This document shows positions 1 to 6,168 of a DNA stretch of 17,521 nucleotides, in pieces. The position numbers and the translations under genes were made by a program. The DNA is from JANOGU01 sp964499865. GTDB lineage: Bacteria > Pseudomonadota > Alphaproteobacteria > Rhodobacterales > Rhodobacteraceae. The notes beneath the pieces are model-generated. The model was not told where the DNA came from and did not search any database. It saw only the letters and a program-made list of their open reading frames with translations. Location of the stretch: positions 1 to 17,521 of the forward strand of contig CAZCPY010000066.1 in assembly GCA_964499865.1 (NCBI GenBank), given 5' to 3'. Every line of letters begins with the position of its first letter. The first letter of the stretch is position 1.

Positions 1-55
1 AGGGAAGCGGCTTCTTCAGCCGCTGACCGACACAAAAGGAATGTGCCGAAGGCAC
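1..55. repeat. Partial copy of a palindromic dispersed repeat, cut by the window edge
   Basis: These 55 bases match the reverse complement of 12359-12413 at 53 positions; the two differences are adjacent, at 33-34. The copy contains two of the hairpins seen in the larger element at 12356-12631: AGCGGCT-TCTTC-AGCCGCT at 6-24 and GTGCC-GAA-GGCAC at 43-55. Similarity stops just after 55, which corresponds to the outer end of the larger element, so the rest of this copy probably lies to the left of the window. The match is seen directly; its nature as a mobile or dispersed element is inferred. Confidence 0.8.
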
Positions 56-299
56 TCATTCTGCTTGAGGCGCCGGGGCCGGGCGGCACGGATACCAGGG
101 GGAAGGGTGGCGGCGTTTTGCCTGTTCCGCCAAGGGCGGCAAGCGCCTGTTGCAGCGCAGAGACCATGCCGGCCGCGGCGATCATGTCGGCGCGGGCCCG
201 GCGCAGGGACGCCGTCTTGGAGGACAGGCCCGACAGAAGCCCGCCGACCTGGAGAATGCCGCCCGAGCGGATGCGGGCGGCGACGGACGTTCTGCCTGA
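1..299 (-). other. Open minus-strand frame with protein-like composition, possible gene remnant or partial gene
   Basis: Read on the minus strand from 299 down to the window edge, one frame has no stop and gives a plausible Ala/Leu/Ser/Gly-rich helical sequence in its first 60 codons (for example IRSGGILQVGGLLSGLSS, then ADMIAAAGMVSALQQALAAL). It is in the same frame as the small protein at 312-653 but is separated from it by two TGA stops (312-314 and 300-302). The first ATG is at 185 and has no Shine-Dalgarno sequence. The end of the frame runs into the repeat at 1-55. GC at third positions does not decide the strand, because an overlapping plus-strand frame shares the same third positions. 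It could be the 3' part of a gene that has lost its start, the start of a gene continuing left, or chance. I do not recognise the sequence. Confidence 0.25.
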
Positions 300-311
300 T
301 CAGCGGGGCGG

Positions 312-653
312 TCAGGATTGGACGCCGATTGCCCCGCATGGGGGGGCAAACGTGCATGCCGATACACACGCGCAGAAATCCGCCCGCTGGGCCGCGTCGG
401 GGCGGGGCGTCCAGGTCAGGCGGGTGTGTTTCGACTGCACCTGGGCCCCGGCGGTGACGGCACCCAGCCGGGTGATCTCGAGGATGGCGCGGCCCAGCTC
501 GGGCGGCGGGTCGTCGTCCGGGATCACCAGCCGCCAGACGGCCAGCGCCCCTGCCGCCAGTGCCGCCAGAACAAATCCCCGGGCGGCCCGCTGCCAGCGG
601 CGAAGGCGGCCGGGTCTCCTTGCGACGATGCGGTCGGTCGGGCTGTCGGGCAC
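312..653 (-). CDS. Small hypothetical single-span membrane protein
   Basis: I do not recognise this 113-residue product. From a GTG at 653 it has an Arg-rich basic stretch (roughly residues 8-23, including VARRPGRLRRWQRAAR), then one hydrophobic segment at about 26-42 (FVLAALAAGALAVWRLVI). A short acidic-proline turn (PDDDPPPEL) and a hydrophilic tail with four cysteines follow. This suggests a cytoplasmic N-terminus and a short periplasmic tail. It begins 10 bases after the stop of the SGNH hydrolase on the same strand, so the two are probably co-transcribed. No strong Shine-Dalgarno precedes the GTG; in-frame ATGs further up lie inside the hydrolase gene. The Cys-rich last 25 residues look less natural than the rest, so the true C-terminus could have been changed by a rearrangement. 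Confidence 0.45.
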   Translation of the reverse strand: MPDSPTDRIVARRPGRLRRWQRAARGFVLAALAAGALAVWRLVIPDDDPPPELGRAILEITRLGAVTAGAQVQSKHTRLTWTPRPDAAQRADFCACVSACTFAPPCGAIGVQS

Positions 654-663
654 GGCGTTGCCG

Positions 664-1293
664 CTAGAGCGTCCGCATCGCCGCTGCGACGGCATCGCCC
701 AGGGCGGCGTGCGCCGCCGCGTCAAGATGCACGCCGTCCACCGGCGACACCGCGATCACCGCGCCCGCATCCAGGAACCCCACCCCGCGCGAGGCCGCCA
801 GCGCGCGGTAAAGCGGCGGCAGGGCGCGGCTTTTCGCGGCGGCGCCCCAGAACTCCACGCGGATCGGCCCGACCTCTTCTACCGGCGGCGGGCAGATCAG
901 CAGGACCTTCAGCCCCGGATGCTTTGCCGCCATCTCCATCGACAGGGCATAGTCCAGGAGCCCCGCGATCCCCGCCGCCACGATCTCGGGCGTGGCGGCG
1001 AAGCGGGTCTTCACGTCGTTGGTGCCCAGCATCAGGGTCATGTGGGTCAGGGGCCCGTGGCTGTTCATGGCGATGCGCAGGCCGATGCGGCCGTCCATGT
1101 GGTCGCCCATCACCACATCGGGAAACTGCGCGGTGCGCCCGGGCAGGCCTTCCTCTGCCAGGTCCCACCCCAGCGCCGCCGCGGCGCGCGCGGGCCAGCG
1201 CAGACCCGGCGGAAAGCGGTCGTAGACCCCGCGCAGCGTGATCGGCGGCGTGCCGTGGGTGTTGCTGTCGCCGAAGCACATCAGGTTGGGCAT
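664..1293 (-). CDS. SGNH/GDSL-family hydrolase (arylesterase / acyltransferase-like)
   Basis: This 209-residue enzyme probably hydrolyses or transfers acyl esters through a Ser-His-Asp triad. Block I is CFGDSNTHG with nucleophile Ser10. An EEGLPGRT segment supplies the Gly region at about 47-54. Block III is MLGTNDVK with Asn92 for the oxyanion hole, and Block V is DGVHLD with Asp186 and His189. The spacing and the EEGL.GRT / GTND.K motifs resemble the mycobacterial acyltransferase-arylesterase MsAcT more than the TesA/thioesterase I group; that comparison is from memory. There is no signal peptide, so it is probably cytoplasmic. I chose the ATG at 1293 because GGGGGAG lies 4-10 bases upstream and the GDS motif then sits near the N-terminus as usual; an ATG 12 codons further up lacks this. 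It diverges from the thioredoxin gene. The physiological substrate cannot be read from the sequence. Confidence 0.88.
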   Translation of the reverse strand: MPNLMCFGDSNTHGTPPITLRGVYDRFPPGLRWPARAAAALGWDLAEEGLPGRTAQFPDVVMGDHMDGRIGLRIAMNSHGPLTHMTLMLGTNDVKTRFAATPEIVAAGIAGLLDYALSMEMAAKHPGLKVLLICPPPVEEVGPIRVEFWGAAAKSRALPPLYRALAASRGVGFLDAGAVIAVSPVDGVHLDAAAHAALGDAVAAAMRTL

Positions 1294-1303
1294 GCTCTCC
1301 CCC

Positions 1304-1334
1304 TTGGCCTTTGCCGCGCGGTTGACCATATAGC
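1304..1334. promoter_or_regulatory. Divergent promoter region with overlapping opposite -10 elements
   Basis: The 69 bases between the SGNH hydrolase (start 1293, minus) and the thioredoxin gene (start 1363, plus) contain CATATAGC at 1327-1334. On the plus strand this reads TATAGC (1329-1334, four of six to TATAAT); on the minus strand it reads TATATG (1332-1327). A TTGGCC at 1304-1309 is a poor -35 for the plus strand at 19 bases, and no good minus -35 is visible. Predicted starts near 1341 (plus) and 1320 (minus) leave leaders of about 20-27 bases, each with a Shine-Dalgarno. This is inferred from hexamers only. Confidence 0.4.
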
Positions 1335-1362
1335 GCAGCGATCAGGACGGAAGGGCTATCCC

Positions 1363-2289
1363 ATGTTCGGCTTTGGCGACAGCAAGACCCCGGCGGCCCA
1401 GACCGCCAAGGACCCCGCAGGCGACCTCGTCCGCGACGTGACCGAGGCGACCTTCATGAAGGAGGTCGTCGAGGCGTCGCGCGAGGTGCCGGTCATCGTC
1501 GATTTCTGGGCCGCCTGGTGCGGGCCCTGCAAGACGCTCGGCCCCTTGCTCGAGGCCGCGGTGAAGGCGGCGGGCGGCCGTGTGCGCATGGCCAAGGTGG
1601 ATGTCGACAAGAACCAGATGATCGCGGGCCAGCTGCGCATCCAGTCGATCCCCACCGTCTATGCCTTCTGGCAGGGCCAGCCGGTCGACGGCTTCCAGGG
1701 CGCCCTGCCGGGGTCGGAGGTGAAGAAGTTCGTCGACAAGATCGCCGCGCTGGCCGGGGATGGCGGCCTTGGCGCCGCGCTCGAGGATGCCGAGGCGATG
1801 CTGGCCGAGGGCGCCGCGGTCGATGCCGCCGAGGTCTTCGCCGCCATCCTGCAGCAGGAACCCGAGAATGCCGCCGCCTATGGCGGGCTGGTGCGGTCCT
1901 ACCTCGCCATGGGCGAGCTCGACCGTGCCGCCGACTTTGCCGCCGCGGCGCCCGCCAGGATCGCCAGGGCCAAGGAGGTCGAGGCCGCGCGCGCGCAGAT
2001 CGAGCTTGCCCGACAGGCCGCCAAGGCCGGTCCCGCGGCCGAGCTGCGCCGCAGGGTCGATGCCGATCCCGCCGACCACCAGGCGCGCTTCGACCTCGCC
2101 ACCGCGCTGCATGCCCAAGGGTCGGTCGAGGAGGCGGTGGAAGAACTGCTGGAGCTGTTCCGCCGCGACCGCGAGTGGAACGGCGGGGCGGCCAGGGCGC
2201 AGCTCTTCACCATCTTCGACGCGCTCAAGCCGCAGGATCCCATCGTGCTGAAGGGCCGCCGCCGCCTGTCGTCGATGATATTCGTCTGA
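1363..2289 (+). CDS. cnoX: Thioredoxin-TPR protein, CnoX (YbbN) family chaperedoxin
   Basis: This 308-residue protein joins an N-terminal thioredoxin domain (about residues 25-135) to C-terminal tetratricopeptide-like helices (about 140-295). The active-site motif is WCGPC (Cys53, Cys56), and the cis-proline is in SIPTVY (Pro97), so the redox site is complete. The E. coli family member lacks the usual Cys pair, whereas alphaproteobacterial members such as that of Caulobacter keep it; that is known of the family. CnoX proteins guard folding clients against oxidation and hand them to GroEL, in the cytoplasm. The C-terminal stretch RFDLATALHAQGSVEEAVEE and the end GRRRLSSMIFV are typical of the family. 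The start at 1363 is supported by GGAAGG about 8 bases upstream and by the position of the thioredoxin fold; the frame stays open far upstream only because of high GC. It leads a plus-strand cluster with the LON-domain and Trm112-like genes. Confidence 0.93.
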   Translation: MFGFGDSKTPAAQTAKDPAGDLVRDVTEATFMKEVVEASREVPVIVDFWAAWCGPCKTLGPLLEAAVKAAGGRVRMAKVDVDKNQMIAGQLRIQSIPTVYAFWQGQPVDGFQGALPGSEVKKFVDKIAALAGDGGLGAALEDAEAMLAEGAAVDAAEVFAAILQQEPENAAAYGGLVRSYLAMGELDRAADFAAAAPARIARAKEVEAARAQIELARQAAKAGPAAELRRRVDADPADHQARFDLATALHAQGSVEEAVEELLELFRRDREWNGGAARAQLFTIFDALKPQDPIVLKGRRRLSSMIFV

Positions 2290-2331
2290 CGGATGTTTGC
2301 CGGCGGCTGGGCGCGCGCTAGCTGCGCTGAC

Positions 2332-2970
2332 ATGCGTCCGTTCGACCTGCCCGAAACCATCGCGGTGTTTCCGCTGCCCGGCGCGCTTCTGCTGCCCCGC
2401 GCCCGCCTGCCGCTGCACATCTTCGAGCCGCGCTACCTGCAGATGCTGGACGACTGCATGAAGACGCCGCACCGGCTGATCGGGATGATCCAGCCCTTCG
2501 AGGGCCCGGGGGGCGAGCGGCGGCTGCACGCCATCGGCTGCGCCGGGCGCCTGACCGGGTTTTCCGAAACCGAGGACGGGCGCTACATGATCTCGCTGTC
2601 CGGCGTGTCGCGGTTCCGGGTGCGCGAAGAGGTGGTGGGCTTCACGCCCTACCGCCGCTGCAACGTGGACTGGCAGGGCTTTTCCCGCGACCGCGGCCCG
2701 CCCGAGGACGACCCGGCCTTCAAGCGGGCGCCGTTTCTGGACCTGCTTGGCCGCTTCTTCGCCGCCCATGCGCTGTCGACCGACTGGTCGGCGCTGAAGG
2801 AGGCCGAGACCGAGCTGCTGGTCAATTCGCTGTCGATGCTGTGCCCCTTCGGCCCCGAGGACAGGCAGGCGCTGCTCGAGGCGCCGTCGCTGTCCACGCG
2901 CCGCGAAACGCTGGTGACGCTGATCGAGTTCGCGCTGCGGTCCGGGCAGGGTGACGAGGTGATGCAATGA
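2332..2970 (+). CDS. LON substrate-binding domain protein (stand-alone LON N-terminal domain)
   Basis: This 212-residue protein matches the N-terminal substrate-binding domain of Lon protease without any ATPase or protease part. The diagnostic segment is VFPLPGALLLPRARLPLHIF followed by EPRYLQMLDD (residues about 11-40). Next come IGMIQPFEG, then IGCAGRLTGFSETEDGRYMI and SLSGVSRFRV. The C-terminal half is helical. Its molecular role is not settled in bacteria; a part in protein quality control is a guess supported only by the domain and by the neighbouring thioredoxin chaperone. I chose ATG 2332, so the conserved DLPETIAVFPLPG comes directly after the start. An in-frame ATG at 2293 would add 13 residues. 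A weak TTGCCG-16-TAGCTG pair at 2297-2324 would put the transcript start next to 2332. The stop overlaps the next start by four bases (ATGA), showing translational coupling. Confidence 0.88.
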   Translation: MRPFDLPETIAVFPLPGALLLPRARLPLHIFEPRYLQMLDDCMKTPHRLIGMIQPFEGPGGERRLHAIGCAGRLTGFSETEDGRYMISLSGVSRFRVREEVVGFTPYRRCNVDWQGFSRDRGPPEDDPAFKRAPFLDLLGRFFAAHALSTDWSALKEAETELLVNSLSMLCPFGPEDRQALLEAPSLSTRRETLVTLIEFALRSGQGDEVMQ

Positions 2971-3164
2971 CCGACGCCCCTTCCTCGTCCATCCCCGCCT
3001 TCGACCGCCGCATGCTCGAGGCGCTGGTCTGCCCGGTCACGCAGGCGATCCTGACCTGGGACGCGGAGCGGTCGGAACTGATCTCGCGCGCGGCGAACCT
3101 GGCCTTCCCGGTGCGCGACGGCATCCCGATCATGCTGGTCAGCGAAGCGCGCGAGATCGACTGA
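2967..3164 (+). CDS. Trm112 / YcaR-family small protein
   Basis: This 65-residue protein has the bacterial Trm112-like pattern: RRMLEALVCPVTQAIL near the middle, then LISRAANLAFPVRDGIPIML close to the end. Only one cysteine remains (in VCPVT), so the zinc-binding cysteine set of eukaryotic and archaeal Trm112 is absent, as is normal for short bacterial members. Trm112 proteins activate methyltransferases in eukaryotes and archaea; the bacterial role is unclear, and no methyltransferase lies next to this gene. The start overlaps the LON-domain stop by ATGA, so the pair is translationally coupled. The thioredoxin / LON-domain / Trm112 order is, as I recall, common in Rhodobacteraceae. Transcription probably ends in the G/C-rich repeat just downstream. 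Confidence 0.88.
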   Translation: MTDAPSSSIPAFDRRMLEALVCPVTQAILTWDAERSELISRAANLAFPVRDGIPIMLVSEAREID

Positions 3165-3201
3165 GGGCCGGATCGCAGCCGACGAATGCCCTCCGCCCAA
3201 G

Positions 3202-3330
3202 GCGCTTCCCTCCCCGCCCCGTGGGGGAAGGAGAGGGTGGGGGGCGCCCGGCCGGACACGGGGACCCCCCCTCCCCCATCCCCTCCCCCATCCCCTCCCG
3301 ACGAGGGGGAGGGGAGGCGCCCCGGGGGGC
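3202..3330. repeat. G/C-rich palindromic repeat (copy A) between convergent genes, possible bidirectional terminator
   Basis: Between the ends of the Trm112-like gene (plus) and the FAD hydroxylase gene (minus) lies a run of C-rich then G-rich blocks that can fold into two hairpins. CTTCCCTCCCC pairs roughly with GTGGGGGAAGGAG, and the C-rich block at 3264-3299 pairs with GAGGGGGAGGGGAGG. The first 54 bases (3202-3255) are nearly the same as 6048-6100, including the flanks GCGCTTCCCTCCCC and GCCCGGCCGG. A 12-base unit CCCCTCCCCCAT occurs twice and then partly at 3268-3299. There is no T-run, so a terminator role is inferred from position and fold only. Confidence 0.75.
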
Positions 3331-3356
3331 AGGCGTTGCGTCCGCGACGGCCGTCG

Positions 3357-4565
3357 CTACAGCCGCTCGCCCGCCAGGAGCCGCGGCAGGTCGCCCGCCA
3401 GCCCCGCCGCCTGGCGCTGGAAGGCACGGCGCAGCGGGGCGGTGCGGGTGACCACACCCATGCCGATGCCGCGGGCCGCCCGCAGGATCGGGTTGTCGTT
3501 GGAAAACAGCCGGTTCACCGCATCCATCCCCAAGGCCATCGCGACCGTGTCGAACCGCCGCCAGGCCTCGTAGCGGCGCAGCACGTCCAGCGCGCCGATA
3601 TCCTCGCCCCGCCGCGCGGCCTCTGCCAGCACCTCGGCCAGCGCCGCCACGTCGCGGAACCCGAGGTTCAGGCCCTGCCCCGCGATCGGATGCACCCCAT
3701 GCGCCGCATCCCCCACCAGTGCCAGCCGCGGCGCCACCCAGGCGGTGGCGAGGCTGAGGCCCAGGGGATAGGTGAAGCGCGTGCCCGCCAGCCGCAGGCC
3801 GCCCAGGAAGGTGCCGAAGCGCGGTTGCAGGGCGGCGAGGTAGCCCGCGTCGTCCAGAGCCTGGATCCCGGCGGCGCGTGCCGCCGTCTCGGTCCAGACG
3901 ATCGAACAGCGGTCGCCCGGAAGGGGCAGGATGGCAAGCGGGCCTTCCGGCAGGAAAAGCTGGTGCGCGATGCCCCCGTGCGGGCGGTCATGGTCCACCG
4001 CGCAGACCAGCGAGGTCTGCCCGTAGGCGCGCCCCACCCGCGCGATGCCCGCCCGCCGCGCCGTGCCGCTGTCGCGCCCGTCGGCGCCCACGACCAGCGA
4101 CGCCGCCAGTCTCCGGCCATCGGCGAGCGTCACGGCGCCGGTTTCCTGCGCCGCGACCTCGCCGTGGACGACCGTGACGCCCGCCTCCGCCATGCCCTCG
4201 CGCAGGGCGGCGAACAGGAAGCGGTCCTCCAGCATGGCACCCATCGGGCCCTCAGTCAGTTCGGCGCCGTCGAAGTGCAGGAACACCGGTGCCGCGCCGT
4301 CGAAGGCCCGGCCGTCGGAGGCCTTGACCTCGCGGATCGGCTGCGCCAGGTCCGCCACGCGCGGCCAGACCTCCAGCGCGGCGAGCAGCCGCTGCGAGGC
4401 CAAGGCCAGCGAATAGGCGCGCCCGTCGAACCCGGGCGCCGTGCGTGGCGGGGCGGGGCGGGCGTCCACCACCACCGCCGAGAGGCCCGCCTGCGCCAGC
4501 GCCAGCGCCAGGCAGGGCCCGTTCAGCCCGCCGCCCACGATCAGCACATCCGCATCGCGCTCCAT
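3357..4565 (-). CDS. UbiH/UbiF/COQ6-family FAD-dependent hydroxylase
   Basis: This 402-residue flavoprotein belongs to the aromatic-ring hydroxylases of ubiquinone synthesis. The dinucleotide-binding motif is VLIVGGGLNGPCLALALAQ (Gly11-Gly16) near the N-terminus. The second FAD motif is VVGADGRDS at about 158-166, and the third is LVGDAAHGVHPIAGQGLNLG at about 283-302, which is close to invariant in this family. The C-terminal region (RYEAWRRFDTVAMALGMDAV, NRLFSNDNP) also fits. Which ring position it hydroxylates (UbiH, UbiF, UbiI or UbiL type) cannot be decided from sequence alone, so no symbol is given. It probably acts at the cytoplasmic face of the membrane. It is transcribed away from the amidase and ends convergently with the Trm112-like gene. 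The start at 4565 fits the nucleotide-binding motif at residue 8 and a good promoter directly upstream, with almost no untranslated leader. Confidence 0.92.
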   Translation of the reverse strand: MERDADVLIVGGGLNGPCLALALAQAGLSAVVVDARPAPPRTAPGFDGRAYSLALASQRLLAALEVWPRVADLAQPIREVKASDGRAFDGAAPVFLHFDGAELTEGPMGAMLEDRFLFAALREGMAEAGVTVVHGEVAAQETGAVTLADGRRLAASLVVGADGRDSGTARRAGIARVGRAYGQTSLVCAVDHDRPHGGIAHQLFLPEGPLAILPLPGDRCSIVWTETAARAAGIQALDDAGYLAALQPRFGTFLGGLRLAGTRFTYPLGLSLATAWVAPRLALVGDAAHGVHPIAGQGLNLGFRDVAALAEVLAEAARRGEDIGALDVLRRYEAWRRFDTVAMALGMDAVNRLFSNDNPILRAARGIGMGVVTRTAPLRRAFQRQAAGLAGDLPRLLAGERL

Positions 4566-4572
4566 GCGCGGG

Positions 4573-4600
4573 ACTATGGCGCGGGCGGGCGGCTTGTCCA
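4573..4600 (-). promoter_or_regulatory. Promoter of the FAD hydroxylase gene, near-leaderless
   Basis: On the minus strand TGGACA (4600-4595) matches TTGACA at five of six positions. After a 16-base spacer comes CATAGT (4578-4573), matching TATAAT at four of six. A transcript would begin at about 4566-4567, directly before the ATG at 4565, and no Shine-Dalgarno is present. Both points suggest a leaderless mRNA. Inferred from consensus only. Confidence 0.5.
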
Positions 4601-4670
4601 TGCCCGGACGGTTCCCCTTTTGCCGCACATCCGCTATCCCTCGGGCCAGCAGCCCCCAGCGGATAGGCAG

Positions 4671-6002
4671 ATGTCGAAGACCTGGCTGACCATGACCGCC
4701 GCCGACCTGGGCCGCGCCATCGCCGCGGGCCGGATCAACGCGCTGGAACTGACCGAGGCCTATCTGGAGGCCATCGCGGGCCATGCCCATGGCGGCCGCA
4801 TCTATTCGCGCCTGACCCCGCGGCGGGCGCGGTCGATGGCGATGGCGGCGTCCGACCGCGCCAAGGCCGGGCGGCGGATCGGGCCGCTGGACGGCGTGCC
4901 CCTGAGCTGGAAGGACAATTTCGACGCGGAAGGGGCGCCTTGCGAGGCGGGCTCGGCGCTGCTCAGGGGCCGCGTGCCCGTCGAGGATGCCGAGGTGCTG
5001 CACACCGCCACCGCGCAGGGGCTGGTCTGTCTGGGCAAGACGCACATGTCGGAACTGGCGTTTTCCGGGCTGGGCCTGAACCCGGTGACGCAGACGCCGC
5101 CCTGCTTCAACGACCCCGCGGCGGTGCCGGGCGGGTCGTCCTCGGGCGCCGCCGCCTCGGTCGCCTTCGGCCTCGCGCCCGCCGCCATCGGCAGCGACAC
5201 CGGCGGGTCGATCCGCATCCCCGCCGCCTGGAACGACCTCGTGGGCTTCAAGCCCGCCCGGGGCCGCCTGTCCGCGCGCGGCATCGTGCCGCTGTGCCCG
5301 CGCTTCGACACGCCCGGCCCGATCGCGCGGTCGGTCGAGGACTGCGGGCTGCTGTTCGCGGCCCTGGGCGGCACCCGGGCGCCCGACCTTGCCGGGGCGG
5401 CCCTGCGCGGCCAGCGGCTCGCGGTGCTGGAGACGGTCGCGCTGGACGACCTGCGCGCCGCCCCCGCGCACGGGTTCGAGACGGCGCTGGACCGTCTGGC
5501 GGCGGCAGGCGCGCGGATCGAGCGCCTGCGCGCGCCCGAGGTGGCCGAGGCGCTGCCGCTGTCGGCCACGCTGTTCACCGCCGAGGCCTGGGGTCTCTGG
5601 CGCGACACCATCGAACGCGATCCGGGCCGGATGTTCCCCCGCATCCTGGAACGGTTCCGCTCCGGTGCCGGCGTGTCGGCGGCGGATTACGTCGCGGCCT
5701 GGGCACGGCTGGAGGACCTGCGCGCCGCCTGGACGGCGCGGGTCGCGGGCCTTGACGCGGTGGTGCTGCCGACCTCGCCGATCCTGCCGCCGGACGCGGC
5801 GCGGCTGCTGGCCGACGAGGGCCATTACGTCGCCGAGAACCTGCTTGCGCTGCGCAACACCCGCATCGCCAACCTGCTGGGCCTGACGGCGATCAGCCTG
5901 CCCACCGGCCAGCCCTCCTGCGGGCTGATGCTGATGGCGGGCGCGGGGCAGGAAGAGCGGCTGCTGCGGCTGTCCTCGGCGGTCGAGGCGGCGCTGGCCT
6001 GA
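4671..6002 (+). CDS. Amidase signature family enzyme
   Basis: This 443-residue enzyme carries the full Ser-cisSer-Lys machinery of the amidase signature family: Lys81 in LSWKDNF, cis-Ser156 in PGGSSSGAAAS, and nucleophile Ser180 in GSDTGGSIRIPA. The 24-residue gap between the two serines matches the family. The glycine/serine-rich signature spans about 150-200 and ends with VGFKPARGRLSARG. The C-terminal part contains DAVVLPTSPILPP and LLGLTAISLPTGQ, also typical. Such enzymes hydrolyse amides; the substrate is not predictable here. A GatA role is unlikely because gatB and gatC are absent and it stands alone. No signal peptide is visible, so it is probably cytoplasmic. The start at 4671 follows a weak AGGCAG; the frame runs open to 3186 only through GC bias. 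The 105 bases before it are shared with the divergent hydroxylase gene and contain ATCCGCT...AGCGGAT (4629-4664), which could be an operator. Confidence 0.92.
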   Translation: MSKTWLTMTAADLGRAIAAGRINALELTEAYLEAIAGHAHGGRIYSRLTPRRARSMAMAASDRAKAGRRIGPLDGVPLSWKDNFDAEGAPCEAGSALLRGRVPVEDAEVLHTATAQGLVCLGKTHMSELAFSGLGLNPVTQTPPCFNDPAAVPGGSSSGAAASVAFGLAPAAIGSDTGGSIRIPAAWNDLVGFKPARGRLSARGIVPLCPRFDTPGPIARSVEDCGLLFAALGGTRAPDLAGAALRGQRLAVLETVALDDLRAAPAHGFETALDRLAAAGARIERLRAPEVAEALPLSATLFTAEAWGLWRDTIERDPGRMFPRILERFRSGAGVSAADYVAAWARLEDLRAAWTARVAGLDAVVLPTSPILPPDAARLLADEGHYVAENLLALRNTRIANLLGLTAISLPTGQPSCGLMLMAGAGQEERLLRLSSAVEAALA

Positions 6003-6031
6003 GGCCCCCTGCGCGGGATCGGAACTGGCCG

Positions 6032-6150
6032 GCCCTTCCCGGAAGGGCGCTTCCCTCCCCCCTCGTGGGGGAGGGAGAGGGTGGGGGGGTGCCCGGCCGG
6101 TCGCAGGGAACCCGCCTCCCCCCGGCCCCTCCCCACAAGGGGGGGCGCCC
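6032..6150. repeat. G/C-rich palindromic repeat (copy B) between convergent genes, possible bidirectional terminator
   Basis: The 166-base gap between the ends of the amidase gene (plus) and the glutamate-cysteine ligase gene (minus) is filled by palindromic DNA. GCCCTTCC-C-GGAAGGGC (6032-6048) is followed by a near-palindrome centred on CTCGTGGGGGAG at 6053-6076, then a second C-block/G-block pair ending at about 6150. Positions 6048-6100 closely match copy A at 3202-3255, and 6053-6089 match the reverse complement of 8341-8377 inside rsmE at 35 of 37 bases. It may end transcription from both sides. There is no T-run. Confidence 0.75.
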
Positions 6151-6168
6151 CGGTCGACCGTCCGCGGC

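Noticed and set aside
43..1362. A long plus-strand frame upstream of and continuous with cnoX, suggesting a 748-residue protein
   Set aside because: The added N-terminal part is antisense to the SGNH hydrolase and the small membrane protein, is Arg/Pro/His-rich, and lacks any family motif. The real start at 1363 has a Shine-Dalgarno.
1342..2967. A 541-residue minus-strand frame opposite cnoX and the LON-domain gene
   Set aside because: It is rich in Gln, Arg, His and Gly, as expected for the reverse of a GC-rich gene; the plus strand has clear domains.
3202..3330. CRISPR-like repeats in the C-rich tract
   Set aside because: The 12-base unit is tandem with no spacers and no cas genes are nearby; it is simple-sequence DNA.
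3186..4670. An in-frame extension of the amidase by almost 500 codons
   Set aside because: It reads through the repeat and the opposite strand of the FAD hydroxylase gene, with no domain; the amidase fold begins at 4671.
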